A DNA stretch of 64,000 nt from Thermohalobaculum sp039030715 (GCA_039030715.1 JBCCDU010000002.1:43060-107059), one strand, 5' to 3'; shown: positions 25,395 through 34,138, counted from the first letter of the stretch. The notes: a model not told the origin generated them from the letters alone. Translations and numbers: made by a program.

Positions 25395-26234
25395 ATGAAA
25401 TTGCTGCGCTATGGCGACAAGGGGGCGGAACGCCCGGGGTTGTGGGATGGCGAGGTGATCCGCGATCTGTCGGATCATATCGGCGACGTGACCGGGGCGA
25501 CACTGGACCCCGGGACACTGGGGATGCTTGCGGCGCTGGACCCGGCATCGCTGCCCGCGGTCAGCGGCAACCCGCGGATCGGGCCCTGTGTCGGCAATAT
25601 CGGCAAGCTGGCCTGTGTGGGGCTGAACTACACCGATCACGCGATCGAGACAGGCAACCCGATCCCCGATCAGCCGGTTCTGTTCGGCAAGGCGGTCAGT
25701 TCCGTCTGCGGCCCGAATGACGATGTGGAGATGCCGCGCGGCTCGACCATGCTGGATTGGGAAGTCGAGCTGGCCATCGTCATCGGCAGCCACACCAAGA
25801 ATGTCTCCGAAGCCGATGCGATGGATCACGTTGCGGGCTTTGCCGTGTTCAACGATGTGTCGGAGCGGGATTTCCAGACCAAGCGCGGCGGACAGTGGAT
25901 GAAGGGCAAGAGCCACGATACCTTCGGCCCGCTCGGTCCCTGGATGGTGACCAAGGACGAGATCGCCGATGTGAACGATCTGGACATGCACCTGGATGTC
26001 TCGGGCACGCGGCGCCAGACCGGTAATACCAAGACTTTCATCTTCAAACCGGCCTTCGTGGTCCACTACATCTCGCAATATATGAGCCTGCAGCCCGGTG
26101 ATGTGATCCCGACCGGGACGCCGCCGGGTGTCGGTATGGGGATGAGCCCGCAGGTTTTTCTAAAGGATGGCGATGTGATGGAGCTGGGCATCTCCGGCCT
26201 CGGCCAGCAGAAACTGCGGGTCGTGGAGCAGTGA
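25395..26234 (+). CDS. Fumarylacetoacetate hydrolase (FAH) family protein
   Basis: Metal-dependent C-C hydrolase of 279 residues. The metal-binding set appears as DWEVELAIVIG (E-x-E at about 123-125) and the DVSERDFQTKRGGQW loop; GDVIPTGTPPGVGMG closes the active site. The length and N-terminal MKLLRYGDKGAERPG form match 2,4-diketo-3-deoxy-sugar-acid hydrolases and ureidoglycolate lyase-like members. GGGAAGGAAA upstream fixes ATG 25395. With the SDR at 23880 it would give pyruvate plus a hydroxyacid. Confidence 0.9.
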   Translation: MKLLRYGDKGAERPGLWDGEVIRDLSDHIGDVTGATLDPGTLGMLAALDPASLPAVSGNPRIGPCVGNIGKLACVGLNYTDHAIETGNPIPDQPVLFGKAVSSVCGPNDDVEMPRGSTMLDWEVELAIVIGSHTKNVSEADAMDHVAGFAVFNDVSERDFQTKRGGQWMKGKSHDTFGPLGPWMVTKDEIADVNDLDMHLDVSGTRRQTGNTKTFIFKPAFVVHYISQYMSLQPGDVIPTGTPPGVGMGMSPQVFLKDGDVMELGISGLGQQKLRVVEQ

Positions 26235-26275
26235 GCGCCGCCCCGGGTGCGGGTCTGGCGGGGCGTGTCCAAGAG

Positions 26276-26296
26276 GTCCCGGATCAAGTCCGGGAC
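26276..26296. repeat. GTCCCGG-type palindrome, copy 2
   Basis: Majority form: arms GTCCCGGA and TCCGGGAC, loop TCAAG, in the 115-bp gap between the FAH gene and the homocysteine methyltransferase gene. Its flanks (AGAG before, AGCAT after) are shared with other copies. Confidence 0.85.
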
Positions 26297-26349
26297 AGCA
26301 TTCGCACAATTGCGGGACATACTGCGCTGGCCGGGATCGGAGCCCTGCA

Positions 26350-27222
26350 ATGGATGGTGTGACGTTGCTGGATGGCGGCATCGGAGTGGAGCTTCGAGCC
26401 AGGGCGCCCGATGCCGATACCGGTCTGCTGCCAGTGCAGATCCTGTTGGATACGCCCCGCACAGTGGTCGATGTGCATCGCGCCTATTGCGCTGCCGGGG
26501 CAAAGGTGATCACCACCAATACCTATGCAACCGTCGCGGGCCGCATGGGCGATCTGGCGCCACGCTGGGCAGAGTTGCTGAGCTTGGGAGGGCGTCTGGC
26601 GGTGGAAGCCCGCGGCGCGGGCGCGGCACTGATTGCCGGTTGCCTGCCCCCTCTCGGCGGCTCCTATCGGCCCGGTGAAGTTGGCGCTTTCGACGATATT
26701 CTGCCTGCCTATCAGGCGCATGTGGAGGTCCTCGCCCCCTATTCGGATGTCTTTCTTTGCGAGACTATGTCGACCGCGGCTGAGGCGCGGGCAGCGGCGG
26801 AAGCCGCCGCGCAAAGCGGCAAGCCGGTCTGGGTAAGCTGGACCATCGCGGATGACACCTCCGGACTTCTGCGCTCTGGCGAAACGCTGCAGGAGGCGTT
26901 TGCGGCGCTTCGCGGGCTCGATGTCGAGGCCGTGCTCGTCAATTGCGCGGCACCGGAGGCGATCACCGCCGCCATGGCGCATCTGGCCAAGATGGGCCCG
27001 AGATTTGGTGGTATGGCCAACGGGTTCAGCCGTATCCCACCGGGGTGGCGCCTCTCCGACGGCGTCTCGGCCCTCGGCAAACGGCGGGATCTGACCCCGG
27101 GCGCCTACGCGGATCACGTGGATGGATGGATCGCCGCGGGTGCGAGCCTGGTCGGCGGCTGTTGCGAAGTCGGCCCCGCCCATATCGCCGAAATCGCCCA
27201 GAGATTGGAGACTGCCTCATGA
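26350..27222 (+). CDS. Homocysteine S-methyltransferase family protein
   Basis: Zinc-dependent methyltransferase of 290 residues, BHMT/MmuM-like. The zinc thiols are visible as C in VNCAAPEAI (near 200) and the pair in GGCCEVG (near 268). TNTYATVAG and CETMSTAAEA are typical of the barrel. It would transfer a methyl group from a betaine, sulfonium or similar donor to homocysteine. Placement within a sugar-acid and 2-keto-acid operon is unexpected. Its stop overlaps the next gene's start by 4 bp. Confidence 0.88.
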   Translation: MDGVTLLDGGIGVELRARAPDADTGLLPVQILLDTPRTVVDVHRAYCAAGAKVITTNTYATVAGRMGDLAPRWAELLSLGGRLAVEARGAGAALIAGCLPPLGGSYRPGEVGAFDDILPAYQAHVEVLAPYSDVFLCETMSTAAEARAAAEAAAQSGKPVWVSWTIADDTSGLLRSGETLQEAFAALRGLDVEAVLVNCAAPEAITAAMAHLAKMGPRFGGMANGFSRIPPGWRLSDGVSALGKRRDLTPGAYADHVDGWIAAGASLVGGCCEVGPAHIAEIAQRLETAS

Positions 27223-28136
27223 AGATCGCCATTGTAGGCACTGGCGCCATGGGCTCGGTCTATGCAGCGCTTTTCGCGGAAGCGGGCCACGAGGTCTGGT
27301 GCATCGACACCTGGGCGGATCATGTCGCTGCCCTGCGAGACGGGCTGCGAATAGAGGGGTTCTCCGGCGACCGCGTGGTCGCTGGTCTCAATGCCAGCAC
27401 CGACCCGGCAGATGCAGGTGCATGCGATCTGGTGATCCTCGCCACCAAAGCCGCCGGGGTGGCGCCCGCTGCACAGGCCATGGCCCCGCTGCTGGGTCCG
27501 GACACACCGGTGCTGACCATGCAGAACGGCTTGGGAGCGGCGGAGCGCCTGTCAGAACATATGGACCCGGCGCGGATCATGATCGGCGTGGCGCAGGCCT
27601 TTGGCGCCTCGATGAAGGGCCCCGGACATGCCCACCACAACAATATGAGCCTGATCCGCATCGGCGAGTTGCAGGGCGGCCTGACCGACCGCGCGCGCGA
27701 GATCGAAACGTTGTGGGCTGGCGCGGGCTTCACCGCCCAGGCCTTCGACGATATTGGCAAGCTGGTTTGGGAGAAGTTTATCTGCAATGTCGCCTTCTCA
27801 GCCCCCTGCACGGTATTCCACCGCACCATCGGCGAGATGAAGGCGGATCCGGGAAGTTGGGCGCTGAGCATCGGCTGCGGGACTGAGGCATGGTCCGTCG
27901 CCAAGGCGCTGGGCATCGCTGTCGATATCGACGACCCCGAAGCCTATATCACCGCCTTTGCCGAAAAGCTGCTAGGCGGGCGCCCTTCGATGCTGCTGGA
28001 TCATCTGGCGGGGCGGCGCTCGGAAATCGATGCGATCAACGGTATGGTGCCGCTCAAGGGCGCCGAGGCCGGGGTCGCCACGCCGTTCAACGATACGGTC
28101 TGCGCCATCGTCCGCGCCCGTGAAGCCGCCTTTTGA
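27219..28136 (+). CDS. Ketopantoate reductase-like protein (2-dehydropantoate 2-reductase family)
   Basis: NADPH-dependent reductase of 305 residues with the Rossmann start MKIAIVGTGAMGSVYAALF, the catalytic-lysine region DIGKLVWEKFICNVAF and the late NGMVPLKGAEAGVATPFND block. Although annotated in the PanE family, its operon context suggests a reductase of another 2-keto acid. Start ATG 27219 overlaps the upstream stop (ATGA); its end overlaps the TTG start of the EamA gene by 4 bp. Confidence 0.9.
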   Translation: MKIAIVGTGAMGSVYAALFAEAGHEVWCIDTWADHVAALRDGLRIEGFSGDRVVAGLNASTDPADAGACDLVILATKAAGVAPAAQAMAPLLGPDTPVLTMQNGLGAAERLSEHMDPARIMIGVAQAFGASMKGPGHAHHNNMSLIRIGELQGGLTDRAREIETLWAGAGFTAQAFDDIGKLVWEKFICNVAFSAPCTVFHRTIGEMKADPGSWALSIGCGTEAWSVAKALGIAVDIDDPEAYITAFAEKLLGGRPSMLLDHLAGRRSEIDAINGMVPLKGAEAGVATPFNDTVCAIVRAREAAF

Positions 28137-29032
28137 GGCCTGCGGTCGTTATCCGGCCGGTCGAGGACCGTCGCCTGACGGCCATCGGCCTGATGATCGT
28201 CGCCTTTCTGTGTTTCACAGGGATTGACACCGGCGCGAAATGGCTGGTGACGAACACGGACATGCCCGCGATCCAGGTGGTTTTCGTGCGCTATCTGGGT
28301 CATCTCGCCATGGTTCTCGCGCTCTTTGCGCCGACGATGGGGACAAGTCTGTTTCGGTCGAACAACCGGCGGCTTTCGGCGATGCGGGCGCTGTTCCTGA
28401 TGGCCTCCACCGCGTTCAACTTCGCCGCCCTGCAATACCTGCCGCTGACCATGACGATTGCGATCTTCTTCGCCTCGCCGCTAGTCATCTGCGCGCTGTC
28501 GATCCCGATGCTGGGCGAGAGTGTCGGCTGGCGGCGCTGGGCCGCCATCGTGGTCGGGCTGATCGGCGTGCTCATAGTCGTGCGCCCGATCGGGGCGGAG
28601 GTCCATTGGGCCGTGATCCTCTCGGTCTCGGCCACGATTTGCGCCTCGCTCTACATCGTACTGACGCGCAAGATGGCGGGGGTGGACGCGACCGAAACGC
28701 AGCAATTCTATGTCGCCAGCATCGCCTCCTGCTGCCTTCTGCCCCTCGCGCTGATCGATTGGCACTGGCCGGTGGCGGCGGCGGACTGGTTCGCCTTCGC
28801 ATCCATCGGCTTCTTCGGCTGGGCCGGGCATCAATGCCTGACGATTGCGCATCGCTTCGCACCAGCCTCGGTATTGGCGCCATTCGTCTATATCCAGATC
28901 CTGTTTATGGCAGCATCGAGCTGGTGGATTTTCGGCCATGCGCCGGATGTATGGGTGCTGGTCGGCGCCTCGATCGTTATGGCGAGCGGGCTTTACGTGT
29001 GGCTGCGCGAGCGGCAACTGAAACCGGAATAG
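28133..29032 (+). CDS. EamA/DMT family transporter
   Basis: Inner-membrane protein of 299 residues, ten hydrophobic helices in two EamA repeats (about 20-150 and 160-290). Typical patterns are FNFAALQYLPLTMT and HRFAPASVLAPFVY. Starts at TTG 28133 overlapping the previous stop by 4 bp; a later ATG at residue 21 would cut into the first helix. It probably exports or imports a metabolite of the surrounding pathway, unproven. Confidence 0.85.
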   Translation: MRPAVVIRPVEDRRLTAIGLMIVAFLCFTGIDTGAKWLVTNTDMPAIQVVFVRYLGHLAMVLALFAPTMGTSLFRSNNRRLSAMRALFLMASTAFNFAALQYLPLTMTIAIFFASPLVICALSIPMLGESVGWRRWAAIVVGLIGVLIVVRPIGAEVHWAVILSVSATICASLYIVLTRKMAGVDATETQQFYVASIASCCLLPLALIDWHWPVAAADWFAFASIGFFGWAGHQCLTIAHRFAPASVLAPFVYIQILFMAASSWWIFGHAPDVWVLVGASIVMASGLYVWLRERQLKPE

Positions 29033-29041
29033 GAGGACAGG

Positions 29042-29983
29042 ATGAAACCGGAAATCATCATGATCGGCCCGATGCTCGCCACCGCGATGGAAGCACTGGA
29101 GGCAGAGTACACCGTCCACCGGTATTGGCAGGCTGACGACAAGGTGACCCTTTTGGCCGAGGTTGGCCCGCGCATTCGCGCCGTCGCCACCGATGGGCAT
29201 TTTGGCTGCCCCCCGGACGTGATGTCCGCCTGTCCAGGGATCGAGATCGTCAGCTCCTTCGGCGTCGGCTACGACAATGTGGACACAGAGGCCTGCAAGG
29301 CCCGCGGAATCCGGGTGACCAACACGCCGGACGTCCTGAACGACGCGATGGCTGAGATCACACTAGGCCTCATGATCAGCCTGGCGCGGCGTCTGCCACA
29401 GGCAGATCAATATGTTCGAACCGGTCAATGGGTGCCGGGAACGAGCTTCGGCCTGACAGCGGAACTTACCGGCAAGACAGCGGGTATTCTGGGACTAGGC
29501 CGGATCGGGAAGGAGATCGCGCGACGCCTGCAGGCGATGAAAATGCAGGTCGTCTATTGCGGGCGCACGCACCAGACGGACCAACCTTATCCGCATTATA
29601 ACGATCTGCAAGAGATGGCCCGCGACGTGGATTGGCTGATCGGTGTGGTGCCAGGCTCCCCCTCCACCACTGGCCTGGTGAGCCGGAAGGTGCTGGAAGC
29701 GCTGGGACCGGAGGGATGCCTCGTCAATGTCGGTCGCGGTACGCTGGTCGACGAAGCCGCGATGATGGAGATGCTGGCGAGCGGCGCCTTGGGCGGTGCT
29801 GCGCTTGACGTTTTCGAGGCCGAACCGACCGTGCCGGAAGCACTGACGAAGATGGGCAATGTGGTCCTGTCGCCCCACCAAGGCTCCGCCACCCACAAAA
29901 CCCGTTGGGCCATGGGCGATCTGGTCGTGCGCAATCTATCCGCTCATTTCGCGGGCGATCCGTTGATAACGCCGGTGGTCTGA
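29042..29983 (+). CDS. D-isomer-specific 2-hydroxyacid dehydrogenase (glyoxylate/hydroxypyruvate reductase-like)
   Basis: NAD(P)-dependent dehydrogenase of 313 residues. The nucleotide-binding motif is GILGLGRIGKEIARR, the substrate arginine lies in NVGRGTLVDE and the catalytic Glu/His are in DVFEAEPTVP and LSPHQGSATH. AGGAGG directly precedes ATG 29042. Last gene of the plus-strand operon; it could interconvert the glycolate/glyoxylate or similar hydroxyacid released by the FAH hydrolase. Confidence 0.92.
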   Translation: MKPEIIMIGPMLATAMEALEAEYTVHRYWQADDKVTLLAEVGPRIRAVATDGHFGCPPDVMSACPGIEIVSSFGVGYDNVDTEACKARGIRVTNTPDVLNDAMAEITLGLMISLARRLPQADQYVRTGQWVPGTSFGLTAELTGKTAGILGLGRIGKEIARRLQAMKMQVVYCGRTHQTDQPYPHYNDLQEMARDVDWLIGVVPGSPSTTGLVSRKVLEALGPEGCLVNVGRGTLVDEAAMMEMLASGALGGAALDVFEAEPTVPEALTKMGNVVLSPHQGSATHKTRWAMGDLVVRNLSAHFAGDPLITPVV

Positions 29984-29994
29984 GGCGCCATGCC

Positions 29995-30015
29995 GTCCCG
30001 GACTTGATCCGGGAC
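29995..30015. repeat. GTCCCGG-type palindrome, copy 3
   Basis: Majority form in opposite reading sense (loop CTTGA), 12 bp after the 2-hydroxyacid dehydrogenase stop and 8 bp from the end of the convergent VOC gene. It fills almost all of the 39-bp convergent gap, where it may end transcription from both sides. Confidence 0.85.
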
Positions 30016-30022
30016 CTCTCGC

Positions 30023-30394
30023 TCACCCCGCGTTCACCTTGAAATCCACATGGATGTGGTTGCCATCCGGATCGCGGATGTTGAGCTGCAGGATATCGGT
30101 TCCAGGCACGCGGCGCTCGACTGCTTGGACGCCGTGATCGGCAAGCCGCTGGCGAAATTCGATCAGGTCGGAGGCGGCAAAGGCGAAGTGCTCCAGCTTC
30201 AGGTCGGCGGGATCGCTGCCTGGTTCGCGCTCGACCTCCACCAGATGCACCAGGGCCTGATCGTTGGCGTACATCCATGCGCCATCGAAGGCAAAAGGAG
30301 GCCGCCAACCGTCTTCCAGGCCCAGAACGGTGGCATACCATGCTCGCATTTCGGCCAGACGGGCAGTGCGTATATTGACGTGGTCAAAGCGCAT
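30023..30394 (-). CDS. VOC family protein (glyoxalase/dioxygenase fold)
   Basis: Small vicinal-oxygen-chelate protein of 123 residues with the double beta-alpha-beta-beta-beta pattern: RFDHVNIRTARL at the start, HLVEVERE, LEHFAFAASD and the ending NIRDPDGNHIHVDF. His and Glu positions typical of metal ligands are present, apart from the last one, where D replaces the usual E in HVDF. Start ATG 30394 overlaps the stop of the upstream SDR by one base. Function unknown; probably isomerase or lyase chemistry on a pathway intermediate. Confidence 0.85.
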   Translation of the reverse strand: MRFDHVNIRTARLAEMRAWYATVLGLEDGWRPPFAFDGAWMYANDQALVHLVEVEREPGSDPADLKLEHFAFAASDLIEFRQRLADHGVQAVERRVPGTDILQLNIRDPDGNHIHVDFKVNAG

Positions 30395-31134
30395 CAGCCC
30401 CTCCCGACAAAGGGCATGTTGGTGGCCATGATGGTCTGGAACAGGATGTTGCTCTCCAGCGGCAGCGAGGCCATCGCCAGCACGGCCTCGGCCACATGGG
30501 TCACATCCATCAATGGCTCGGCCCGGATCGAGCCATCGGCCTGCGGTGTGCCCTCGCCCAGCCGCGCCGCCATCTCGGACTGTGCGTTCCCAATGTCGAT
30601 CTGCCCACAGGCGATGCGATGGGGGCGGCCATCGAGAGCAATGGTCTTGGTCAGCCCGGTGATCGCGTGTTTCGAGGTGGTATAGGCCACCGATCCTGGC
30701 CGTGGCGCATGGGCCGAGATCGACCCATTGTTGATGATCCGCCCGCCTTGCGGATCCTGTGCCTTCATCATCCGGAATGCGGCGGAGGCAATCAGGAAGG
30801 CGCCGTCGAGATTGACGGAAATCACGCTGCGCCACCCCGCGAAATCCAAATCCCCCGGTTCGGTCGGTGGCACGTTGACGCCTGCATTGTTGAAGACCGC
30901 GTCCAGGCGGCCGTGATCTGCCGCGATCCGTTCGAAAAGCCGACCGACCGAGGCGGGATCCGCGACATCCGTGGGAACCGACGTCGCGCCCAGCGCCGCC
31001 GCCTCGCCGGTCAGCTTCTCGGCCGAGCGCGCGGCCATCACGACCCGCCACCCCGCTCCGGCGAAGACCCGCGCGGTGGCGAGGCCGATACCCTGGCTGG
31101 CCCCGGTGACAAGTATGGTTCTCGCGTCGCTCAT
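30394..31134 (-). CDS. SDR family oxidoreductase
   Basis: NAD(P)-dependent SDR of 246 residues: TGASQGIGLA near the start, NNAGVN, catalytic N-S-Y-K with YTTSKHAITG. The region after the catalytic lysine (IALDGRPHRIACGQIDIGNAQ) reads as the usual substrate loop. Transcribed after the DenD-like gene with a 112-bp gap that holds two palindromic repeats. Substrate unknown; sugar-acid or alcohol oxidation is likely from context. Confidence 0.88.
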   Translation of the reverse strand: MSDARTILVTGASQGIGLATARVFAGAGWRVVMAARSAEKLTGEAAALGATSVPTDVADPASVGRLFERIAADHGRLDAVFNNAGVNVPPTEPGDLDFAGWRSVISVNLDGAFLIASAAFRMMKAQDPQGGRIINNGSISAHAPRPGSVAYTTSKHAITGLTKTIALDGRPHRIACGQIDIGNAQSEMAARLGEGTPQADGSIRAEPLMDVTHVAEAVLAMASLPLESNILFQTIMATNMPFVGRG

Positions 31135-31170
31135 CTTGTGATCCTTCTGTTCGATCCCGGGTGCTGTCGT

Positions 31171-31191
31171 GTTCCGGACTTGATCCGGAAC
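31171..31191. repeat. GTCCCGG-type palindrome, copy 4 (compensated variant)
   Basis: Arms GTTCCGGA and TCCGGAAC with loop CTTGA. Compared with the majority form, C-G at the third arm position is T-A in both arms, so the stem is kept. It lies 25 bp before copy 5, in opposite orientation by loop sequence. Confidence 0.85.
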
Positions 31192-31216
31192 CTCTGGTAC
31201 AGAGTCGGAGCAAGAG

Positions 31217-31237
31217 GTCCCGGATCAAGTCCGGGAC
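31217..31237. repeat. GTCCCGG-type palindrome, copy 5
   Basis: Majority form (arms GTCCCGGA and TCCGGGAC, loop TCAAG). It forms a head-to-head pair with copy 4 in the 112-bp gap between the DenD-like gene and the SDR, an arrangement like the paired repeats of BIME-type elements. Confidence 0.85.
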
Positions 31238-31246
31238 AACATCGCC

Positions 31247-32245
31247 TCAGATGTCCGGCCTCTGGATATCATCTTCGAGGAAGTAACGGATGTTGTCGGC
31301 AAAGCTCTCATCGGCTTTGAAGCCCAGAGCCAACGCTTTGGCGGCATTCACCTCGACCTGAAGCCAACCAAGAACGATTTTCTCGACTTCCGGGTCCCGC
31401 TCCCAGCGGATCAGCTCGCAGGGGGCGTCGCCCGCAATGGCGCGCATCTGCTCGACCATATCGCCCAGACGGTGCAGGCGGCCGGGCAGCACGAAGCAGC
31501 GCTGGGTGCCCAGCGCGTCCGCCTTGACCTCGGCGGCATGGATCAGGTTGTCGATGACGCGCCGGGGCGAGAGATACCAATGGTGATAATCTGGGCTAAC
31601 GGGGCTGCGCGCTTCCATCCCCTGCAGGGGTTCGCGGAAGATCGAGGACATGAAGCCCGAGGCGGCCGCATTTGGCTTGCCGGGTCGGATCGAGATCGTC
31701 GGCAGGCGCAGGCCCCGCCCGTCCAGAAAGCCCTTGCGCGACATATCCGTCAGGATCAACTCGGCCGCTGCCTTCTGCGCGCCATAGCTGGTCTGAGGAT
31801 TGGTCATGAAGTGATCTTCGATCGGCGCCGGCATCTCGCCGCCATAAACGGCGATGGAGGACGTGAAGACCAGAATGGGCCGCGTGCCGGTGCGCGCGCC
31901 GAGGCGGCGCGCGCTCTCGAACACGTTGAGCGAGCCCATCAGGTTGACAGTCATGCCGGTGTCGAATTCCGCCTCCGCCTGGCCGGAGACCACGGCGGCG
32001 AGATGGTAGATCACGTCCCAGCCGCCACCCTCCTCCGACGAGATGAGAGTATCGGTCTGGACTGCATCGGTGATGTCAACCGGCAATGTGGTCACGGCGA
32101 TATCCGCAGGCAGAACCGGGGGGCTGGTGAGATCGGCGAGTGTGATCTGGGCGATGTCCTGGCAGTTCAGGTGGCCACGCGCAAGGAGCGCTCCGGCCAG
32201 TTTCTGGCCCAGAAAGCCGCCTCCGCCGAGGATCAGGATGCGCAT
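31247..32245 (-). CDS. NAD-dependent epimerase/dehydratase, D-erythronate dehydrogenase-like
   Basis: Extended SDR of 332 residues: Rossmann motif GGGGFLGQKLA near the start, catalytic YGAQK (near 143-147) and the preceding TSS. The N-terminal form MRILILGGGGFLGQKLA and the RLPTISIRPGKPNAAAS block match the DenD group that oxidises D-erythronate or other tetronates at C2. The usual partners OtnK, OtnC and OtnI are not in the window. Encoded downstream of the IlvD/Edd dehydratase, with a G/C-rich palindrome in the 123-bp gap. Confidence 0.85.
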   Translation of the reverse strand: MRILILGGGGFLGQKLAGALLARGHLNCQDIAQITLADLTSPPVLPADIAVTTLPVDITDAVQTDTLISSEEGGGWDVIYHLAAVVSGQAEAEFDTGMTVNLMGSLNVFESARRLGARTGTRPILVFTSSIAVYGGEMPAPIEDHFMTNPQTSYGAQKAAAELILTDMSRKGFLDGRGLRLPTISIRPGKPNAAASGFMSSIFREPLQGMEARSPVSPDYHHWYLSPRRVIDNLIHAAEVKADALGTQRCFVLPGRLHRLGDMVEQMRAIAGDAPCELIRWERDPEVEKIVLGWLQVEVNAAKALALGFKADESFADNIRYFLEDDIQRPDI

Positions 32246-32312
32246 GGTGTCTCCCTTCGAATTACGCGGAATGCCCGTTGGGCATGCGACTTTGCGTCGG
32301 CCCCCTCCCCAA

Positions 32313-32336
32313 CCCTCCCCCGCGGCCGGGGGAGGG
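32313..32336. repeat. G/C-rich palindrome between IlvD-like and DenD-like genes
   Basis: Arms CCCTCCCCC and GGGGGAGGG around GCGGCC, preceded by a partial extra copy CCCTCCCC at 32303-32310. It occupies much of the 123-bp gap. Similar short G/C-rich motifs occur near 4148-4184. Confidence 0.65.
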
Positions 32337-32368
32337 GGCGCGTGTGGCGGGCGGCAGCGCGCCGCTCA

Positions 32369-34138
32369 TTAGTGGTTGTCCCTTGGAAGAGTCTCGGAGG
32401 TGCGATGGTATTTGGTGGCCAGCTCAAGGCAGCCGCCGGTTCCCAATTGGCCGACATTGACGCGATAGATCTCCTCCCAAGGAGTGTTGTTGGTGAGTTC
32501 GGGAGGACGATGCTCCGCGCGGCGCCGAGCGATTTCGTCCTCCGGCACCAGCATGTCGAGGCGGCGCTTGGGGATATCCAGACACACGGTGTCGCCGGTT
32601 TGCAAGAGAGCGAGGTTACCGCCCGCCGCGGCCTCCGGCGACGCATTCAGGATCGAAGGGCTTTCGGAGGTGCCGGACTGGCGGCCATCGCCCACGGTCG
32701 GCAAGTGCTGGATACCTTGCTGGATCAGGTGGTCGGGGGGTTGCATGTTTACCACCTCCGCCGCCCCTGGATAGCCGATCGGGCCGACATTGCGGATAAA
32801 CATGATGGTGCGATCATCTGGGATCAGGCCCGGCTCGTTCAGGCGGTGATGGTAGTCTTCCGGCCCCTCGAACACCACGGCGCGAGCTTCGAGCACGCCC
32901 TCGCGACCCGGTTCCGACAGAAAGCGCTGGCGGAAATCATCCGAGATGACCGATGTCTTCATCAGCGCGTTGTCGAAAAGATTGCCAGATAGCACCAGGA
33001 AACCCGCCTGGTCGCGCATCGGGTTAGCGGCGGTACGGATCACCTCCGGATCCTGGCTGCGTTTGCCTTTCAGGTTCTCGGCGACAGACTTGCCCGAGAT
33101 GGTGAGCGCATCGCCATGCAACCATCCCGCCCCCAGCATCTCGCCCATCAGTGCGGGCAGGCCGCCAGCGCGCTGGTAGCTTTCGCCGAGGAACCGGCCT
33201 GCGGGTTGCATGTCGAGGAGGAGGGGGAGGTCGTAGCCCTCGCTCTCCCAATCCTGCGTGGACAGGTCCACCCCCGCATGACGCGCGACGGCCACCATAT
33301 GGGGAGGCGCGTTGGTCGAGCCGCCGATGCAGGTATTCACGCGGATTACATTCTCGAACGCCGCGCGGGTCAGGATTTTCGAAGGGCGGAGGTCTTCATG
33401 CACGATCTCCACCGCGCTCTTTCCGGTGGCATAGGCCATGGCGGAGCGTTCCGCATAAGGTGCCGGGATCGCGGCGCAACCGGGCAGGCTCATACCCAAA
33501 GCCTCGGCCAGCGAATTCATGGTCGAGGCCGTGCCCATGGTGTTGCAATGACCAAGCGAGGGGGCCGAGGAGCAGACGCGGTTCAGGAATTCCTCGTAGT
33601 CGATCTCGCCCGCCGAAAGCAGCCTGCGGCTTTCCCAAACCACGGTACCGGATCCGGCGAGTTCCCCCTTCCACCAGCCATCCAGCATCGGTCCGCCGCT
33701 GAGCACGATGGCAGGGATGTCGACGGTGGCGGCGCCCATGAGTTGCGCCGGCGTGGTCTTGTCGCATCCCGTAGTCAACACAACGCCATCGAGCGGGTAG
33801 CCGTTGAGCACCTCCACCAGGCTCAGATAAGCGAGGTTGCGGTCGAGATTGGCGGTCGGGCGCTTGCCCGTTTCCTGGATCGGGTGGACGGGAAACTCCA
33901 GCGGCACACCGCCTGCCGCGCGGATACCGGCCTTCACCCGCTCGGCCAGGAACACGTGGATCTTGTTGCAGGGGGAAAGATCGCTGCCAGTCTGCGCGAT
34001 GCCGATGATCGGCGCGCCACCCTGCAATTCCTCGCGCGCGTAGGAATAGTTCAGATAACGTTCGATATAGAGCGCGGTCATCCCCGGGTTATCCGGGTTG
34101 TCGAACCACTCCTGGCTGCGCAGACGTTTCCTGGTCAT
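32369..34138 (-). CDS. IlvD/Edd family dehydratase, sugar-acid dehydratase type
   Basis: Iron-sulfur dehydratase of 589 residues. Likely cluster-binding cysteines are C57 (LSPCNK), C125 (TGCDKTTPA) and C198 (GHCNTMGTASTMN). The N-terminal EWFDNPDNPGMTALYIERYLN and GRDW-less form point to the pentonate/hexonate dehydratase branch ([2Fe-2S] type) rather than the amino-acid biosynthetic IlvD. It would remove water from an aldonic acid to give a 2-keto-3-deoxy acid. ATG 34138 begins the conserved N-terminus. First gene of the minus-strand operon. Confidence 0.92.
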   Translation of the reverse strand: MTRKRLRSQEWFDNPDNPGMTALYIERYLNYSYAREELQGGAPIIGIAQTGSDLSPCNKIHVFLAERVKAGIRAAGGVPLEFPVHPIQETGKRPTANLDRNLAYLSLVEVLNGYPLDGVVLTTGCDKTTPAQLMGAATVDIPAIVLSGGPMLDGWWKGELAGSGTVVWESRRLLSAGEIDYEEFLNRVCSSAPSLGHCNTMGTASTMNSLAEALGMSLPGCAAIPAPYAERSAMAYATGKSAVEIVHEDLRPSKILTRAAFENVIRVNTCIGGSTNAPPHMVAVARHAGVDLSTQDWESEGYDLPLLLDMQPAGRFLGESYQRAGGLPALMGEMLGAGWLHGDALTISGKSVAENLKGKRSQDPEVIRTAANPMRDQAGFLVLSGNLFDNALMKTSVISDDFRQRFLSEPGREGVLEARAVVFEGPEDYHHRLNEPGLIPDDRTIMFIRNVGPIGYPGAAEVVNMQPPDHLIQQGIQHLPTVGDGRQSGTSESPSILNASPEAAAGGNLALLQTGDTVCLDIPKRRLDMLVPEDEIARRRAEHRPPELTNNTPWEEIYRVNVGQLGTGGCLELATKYHRTSETLPRDNH

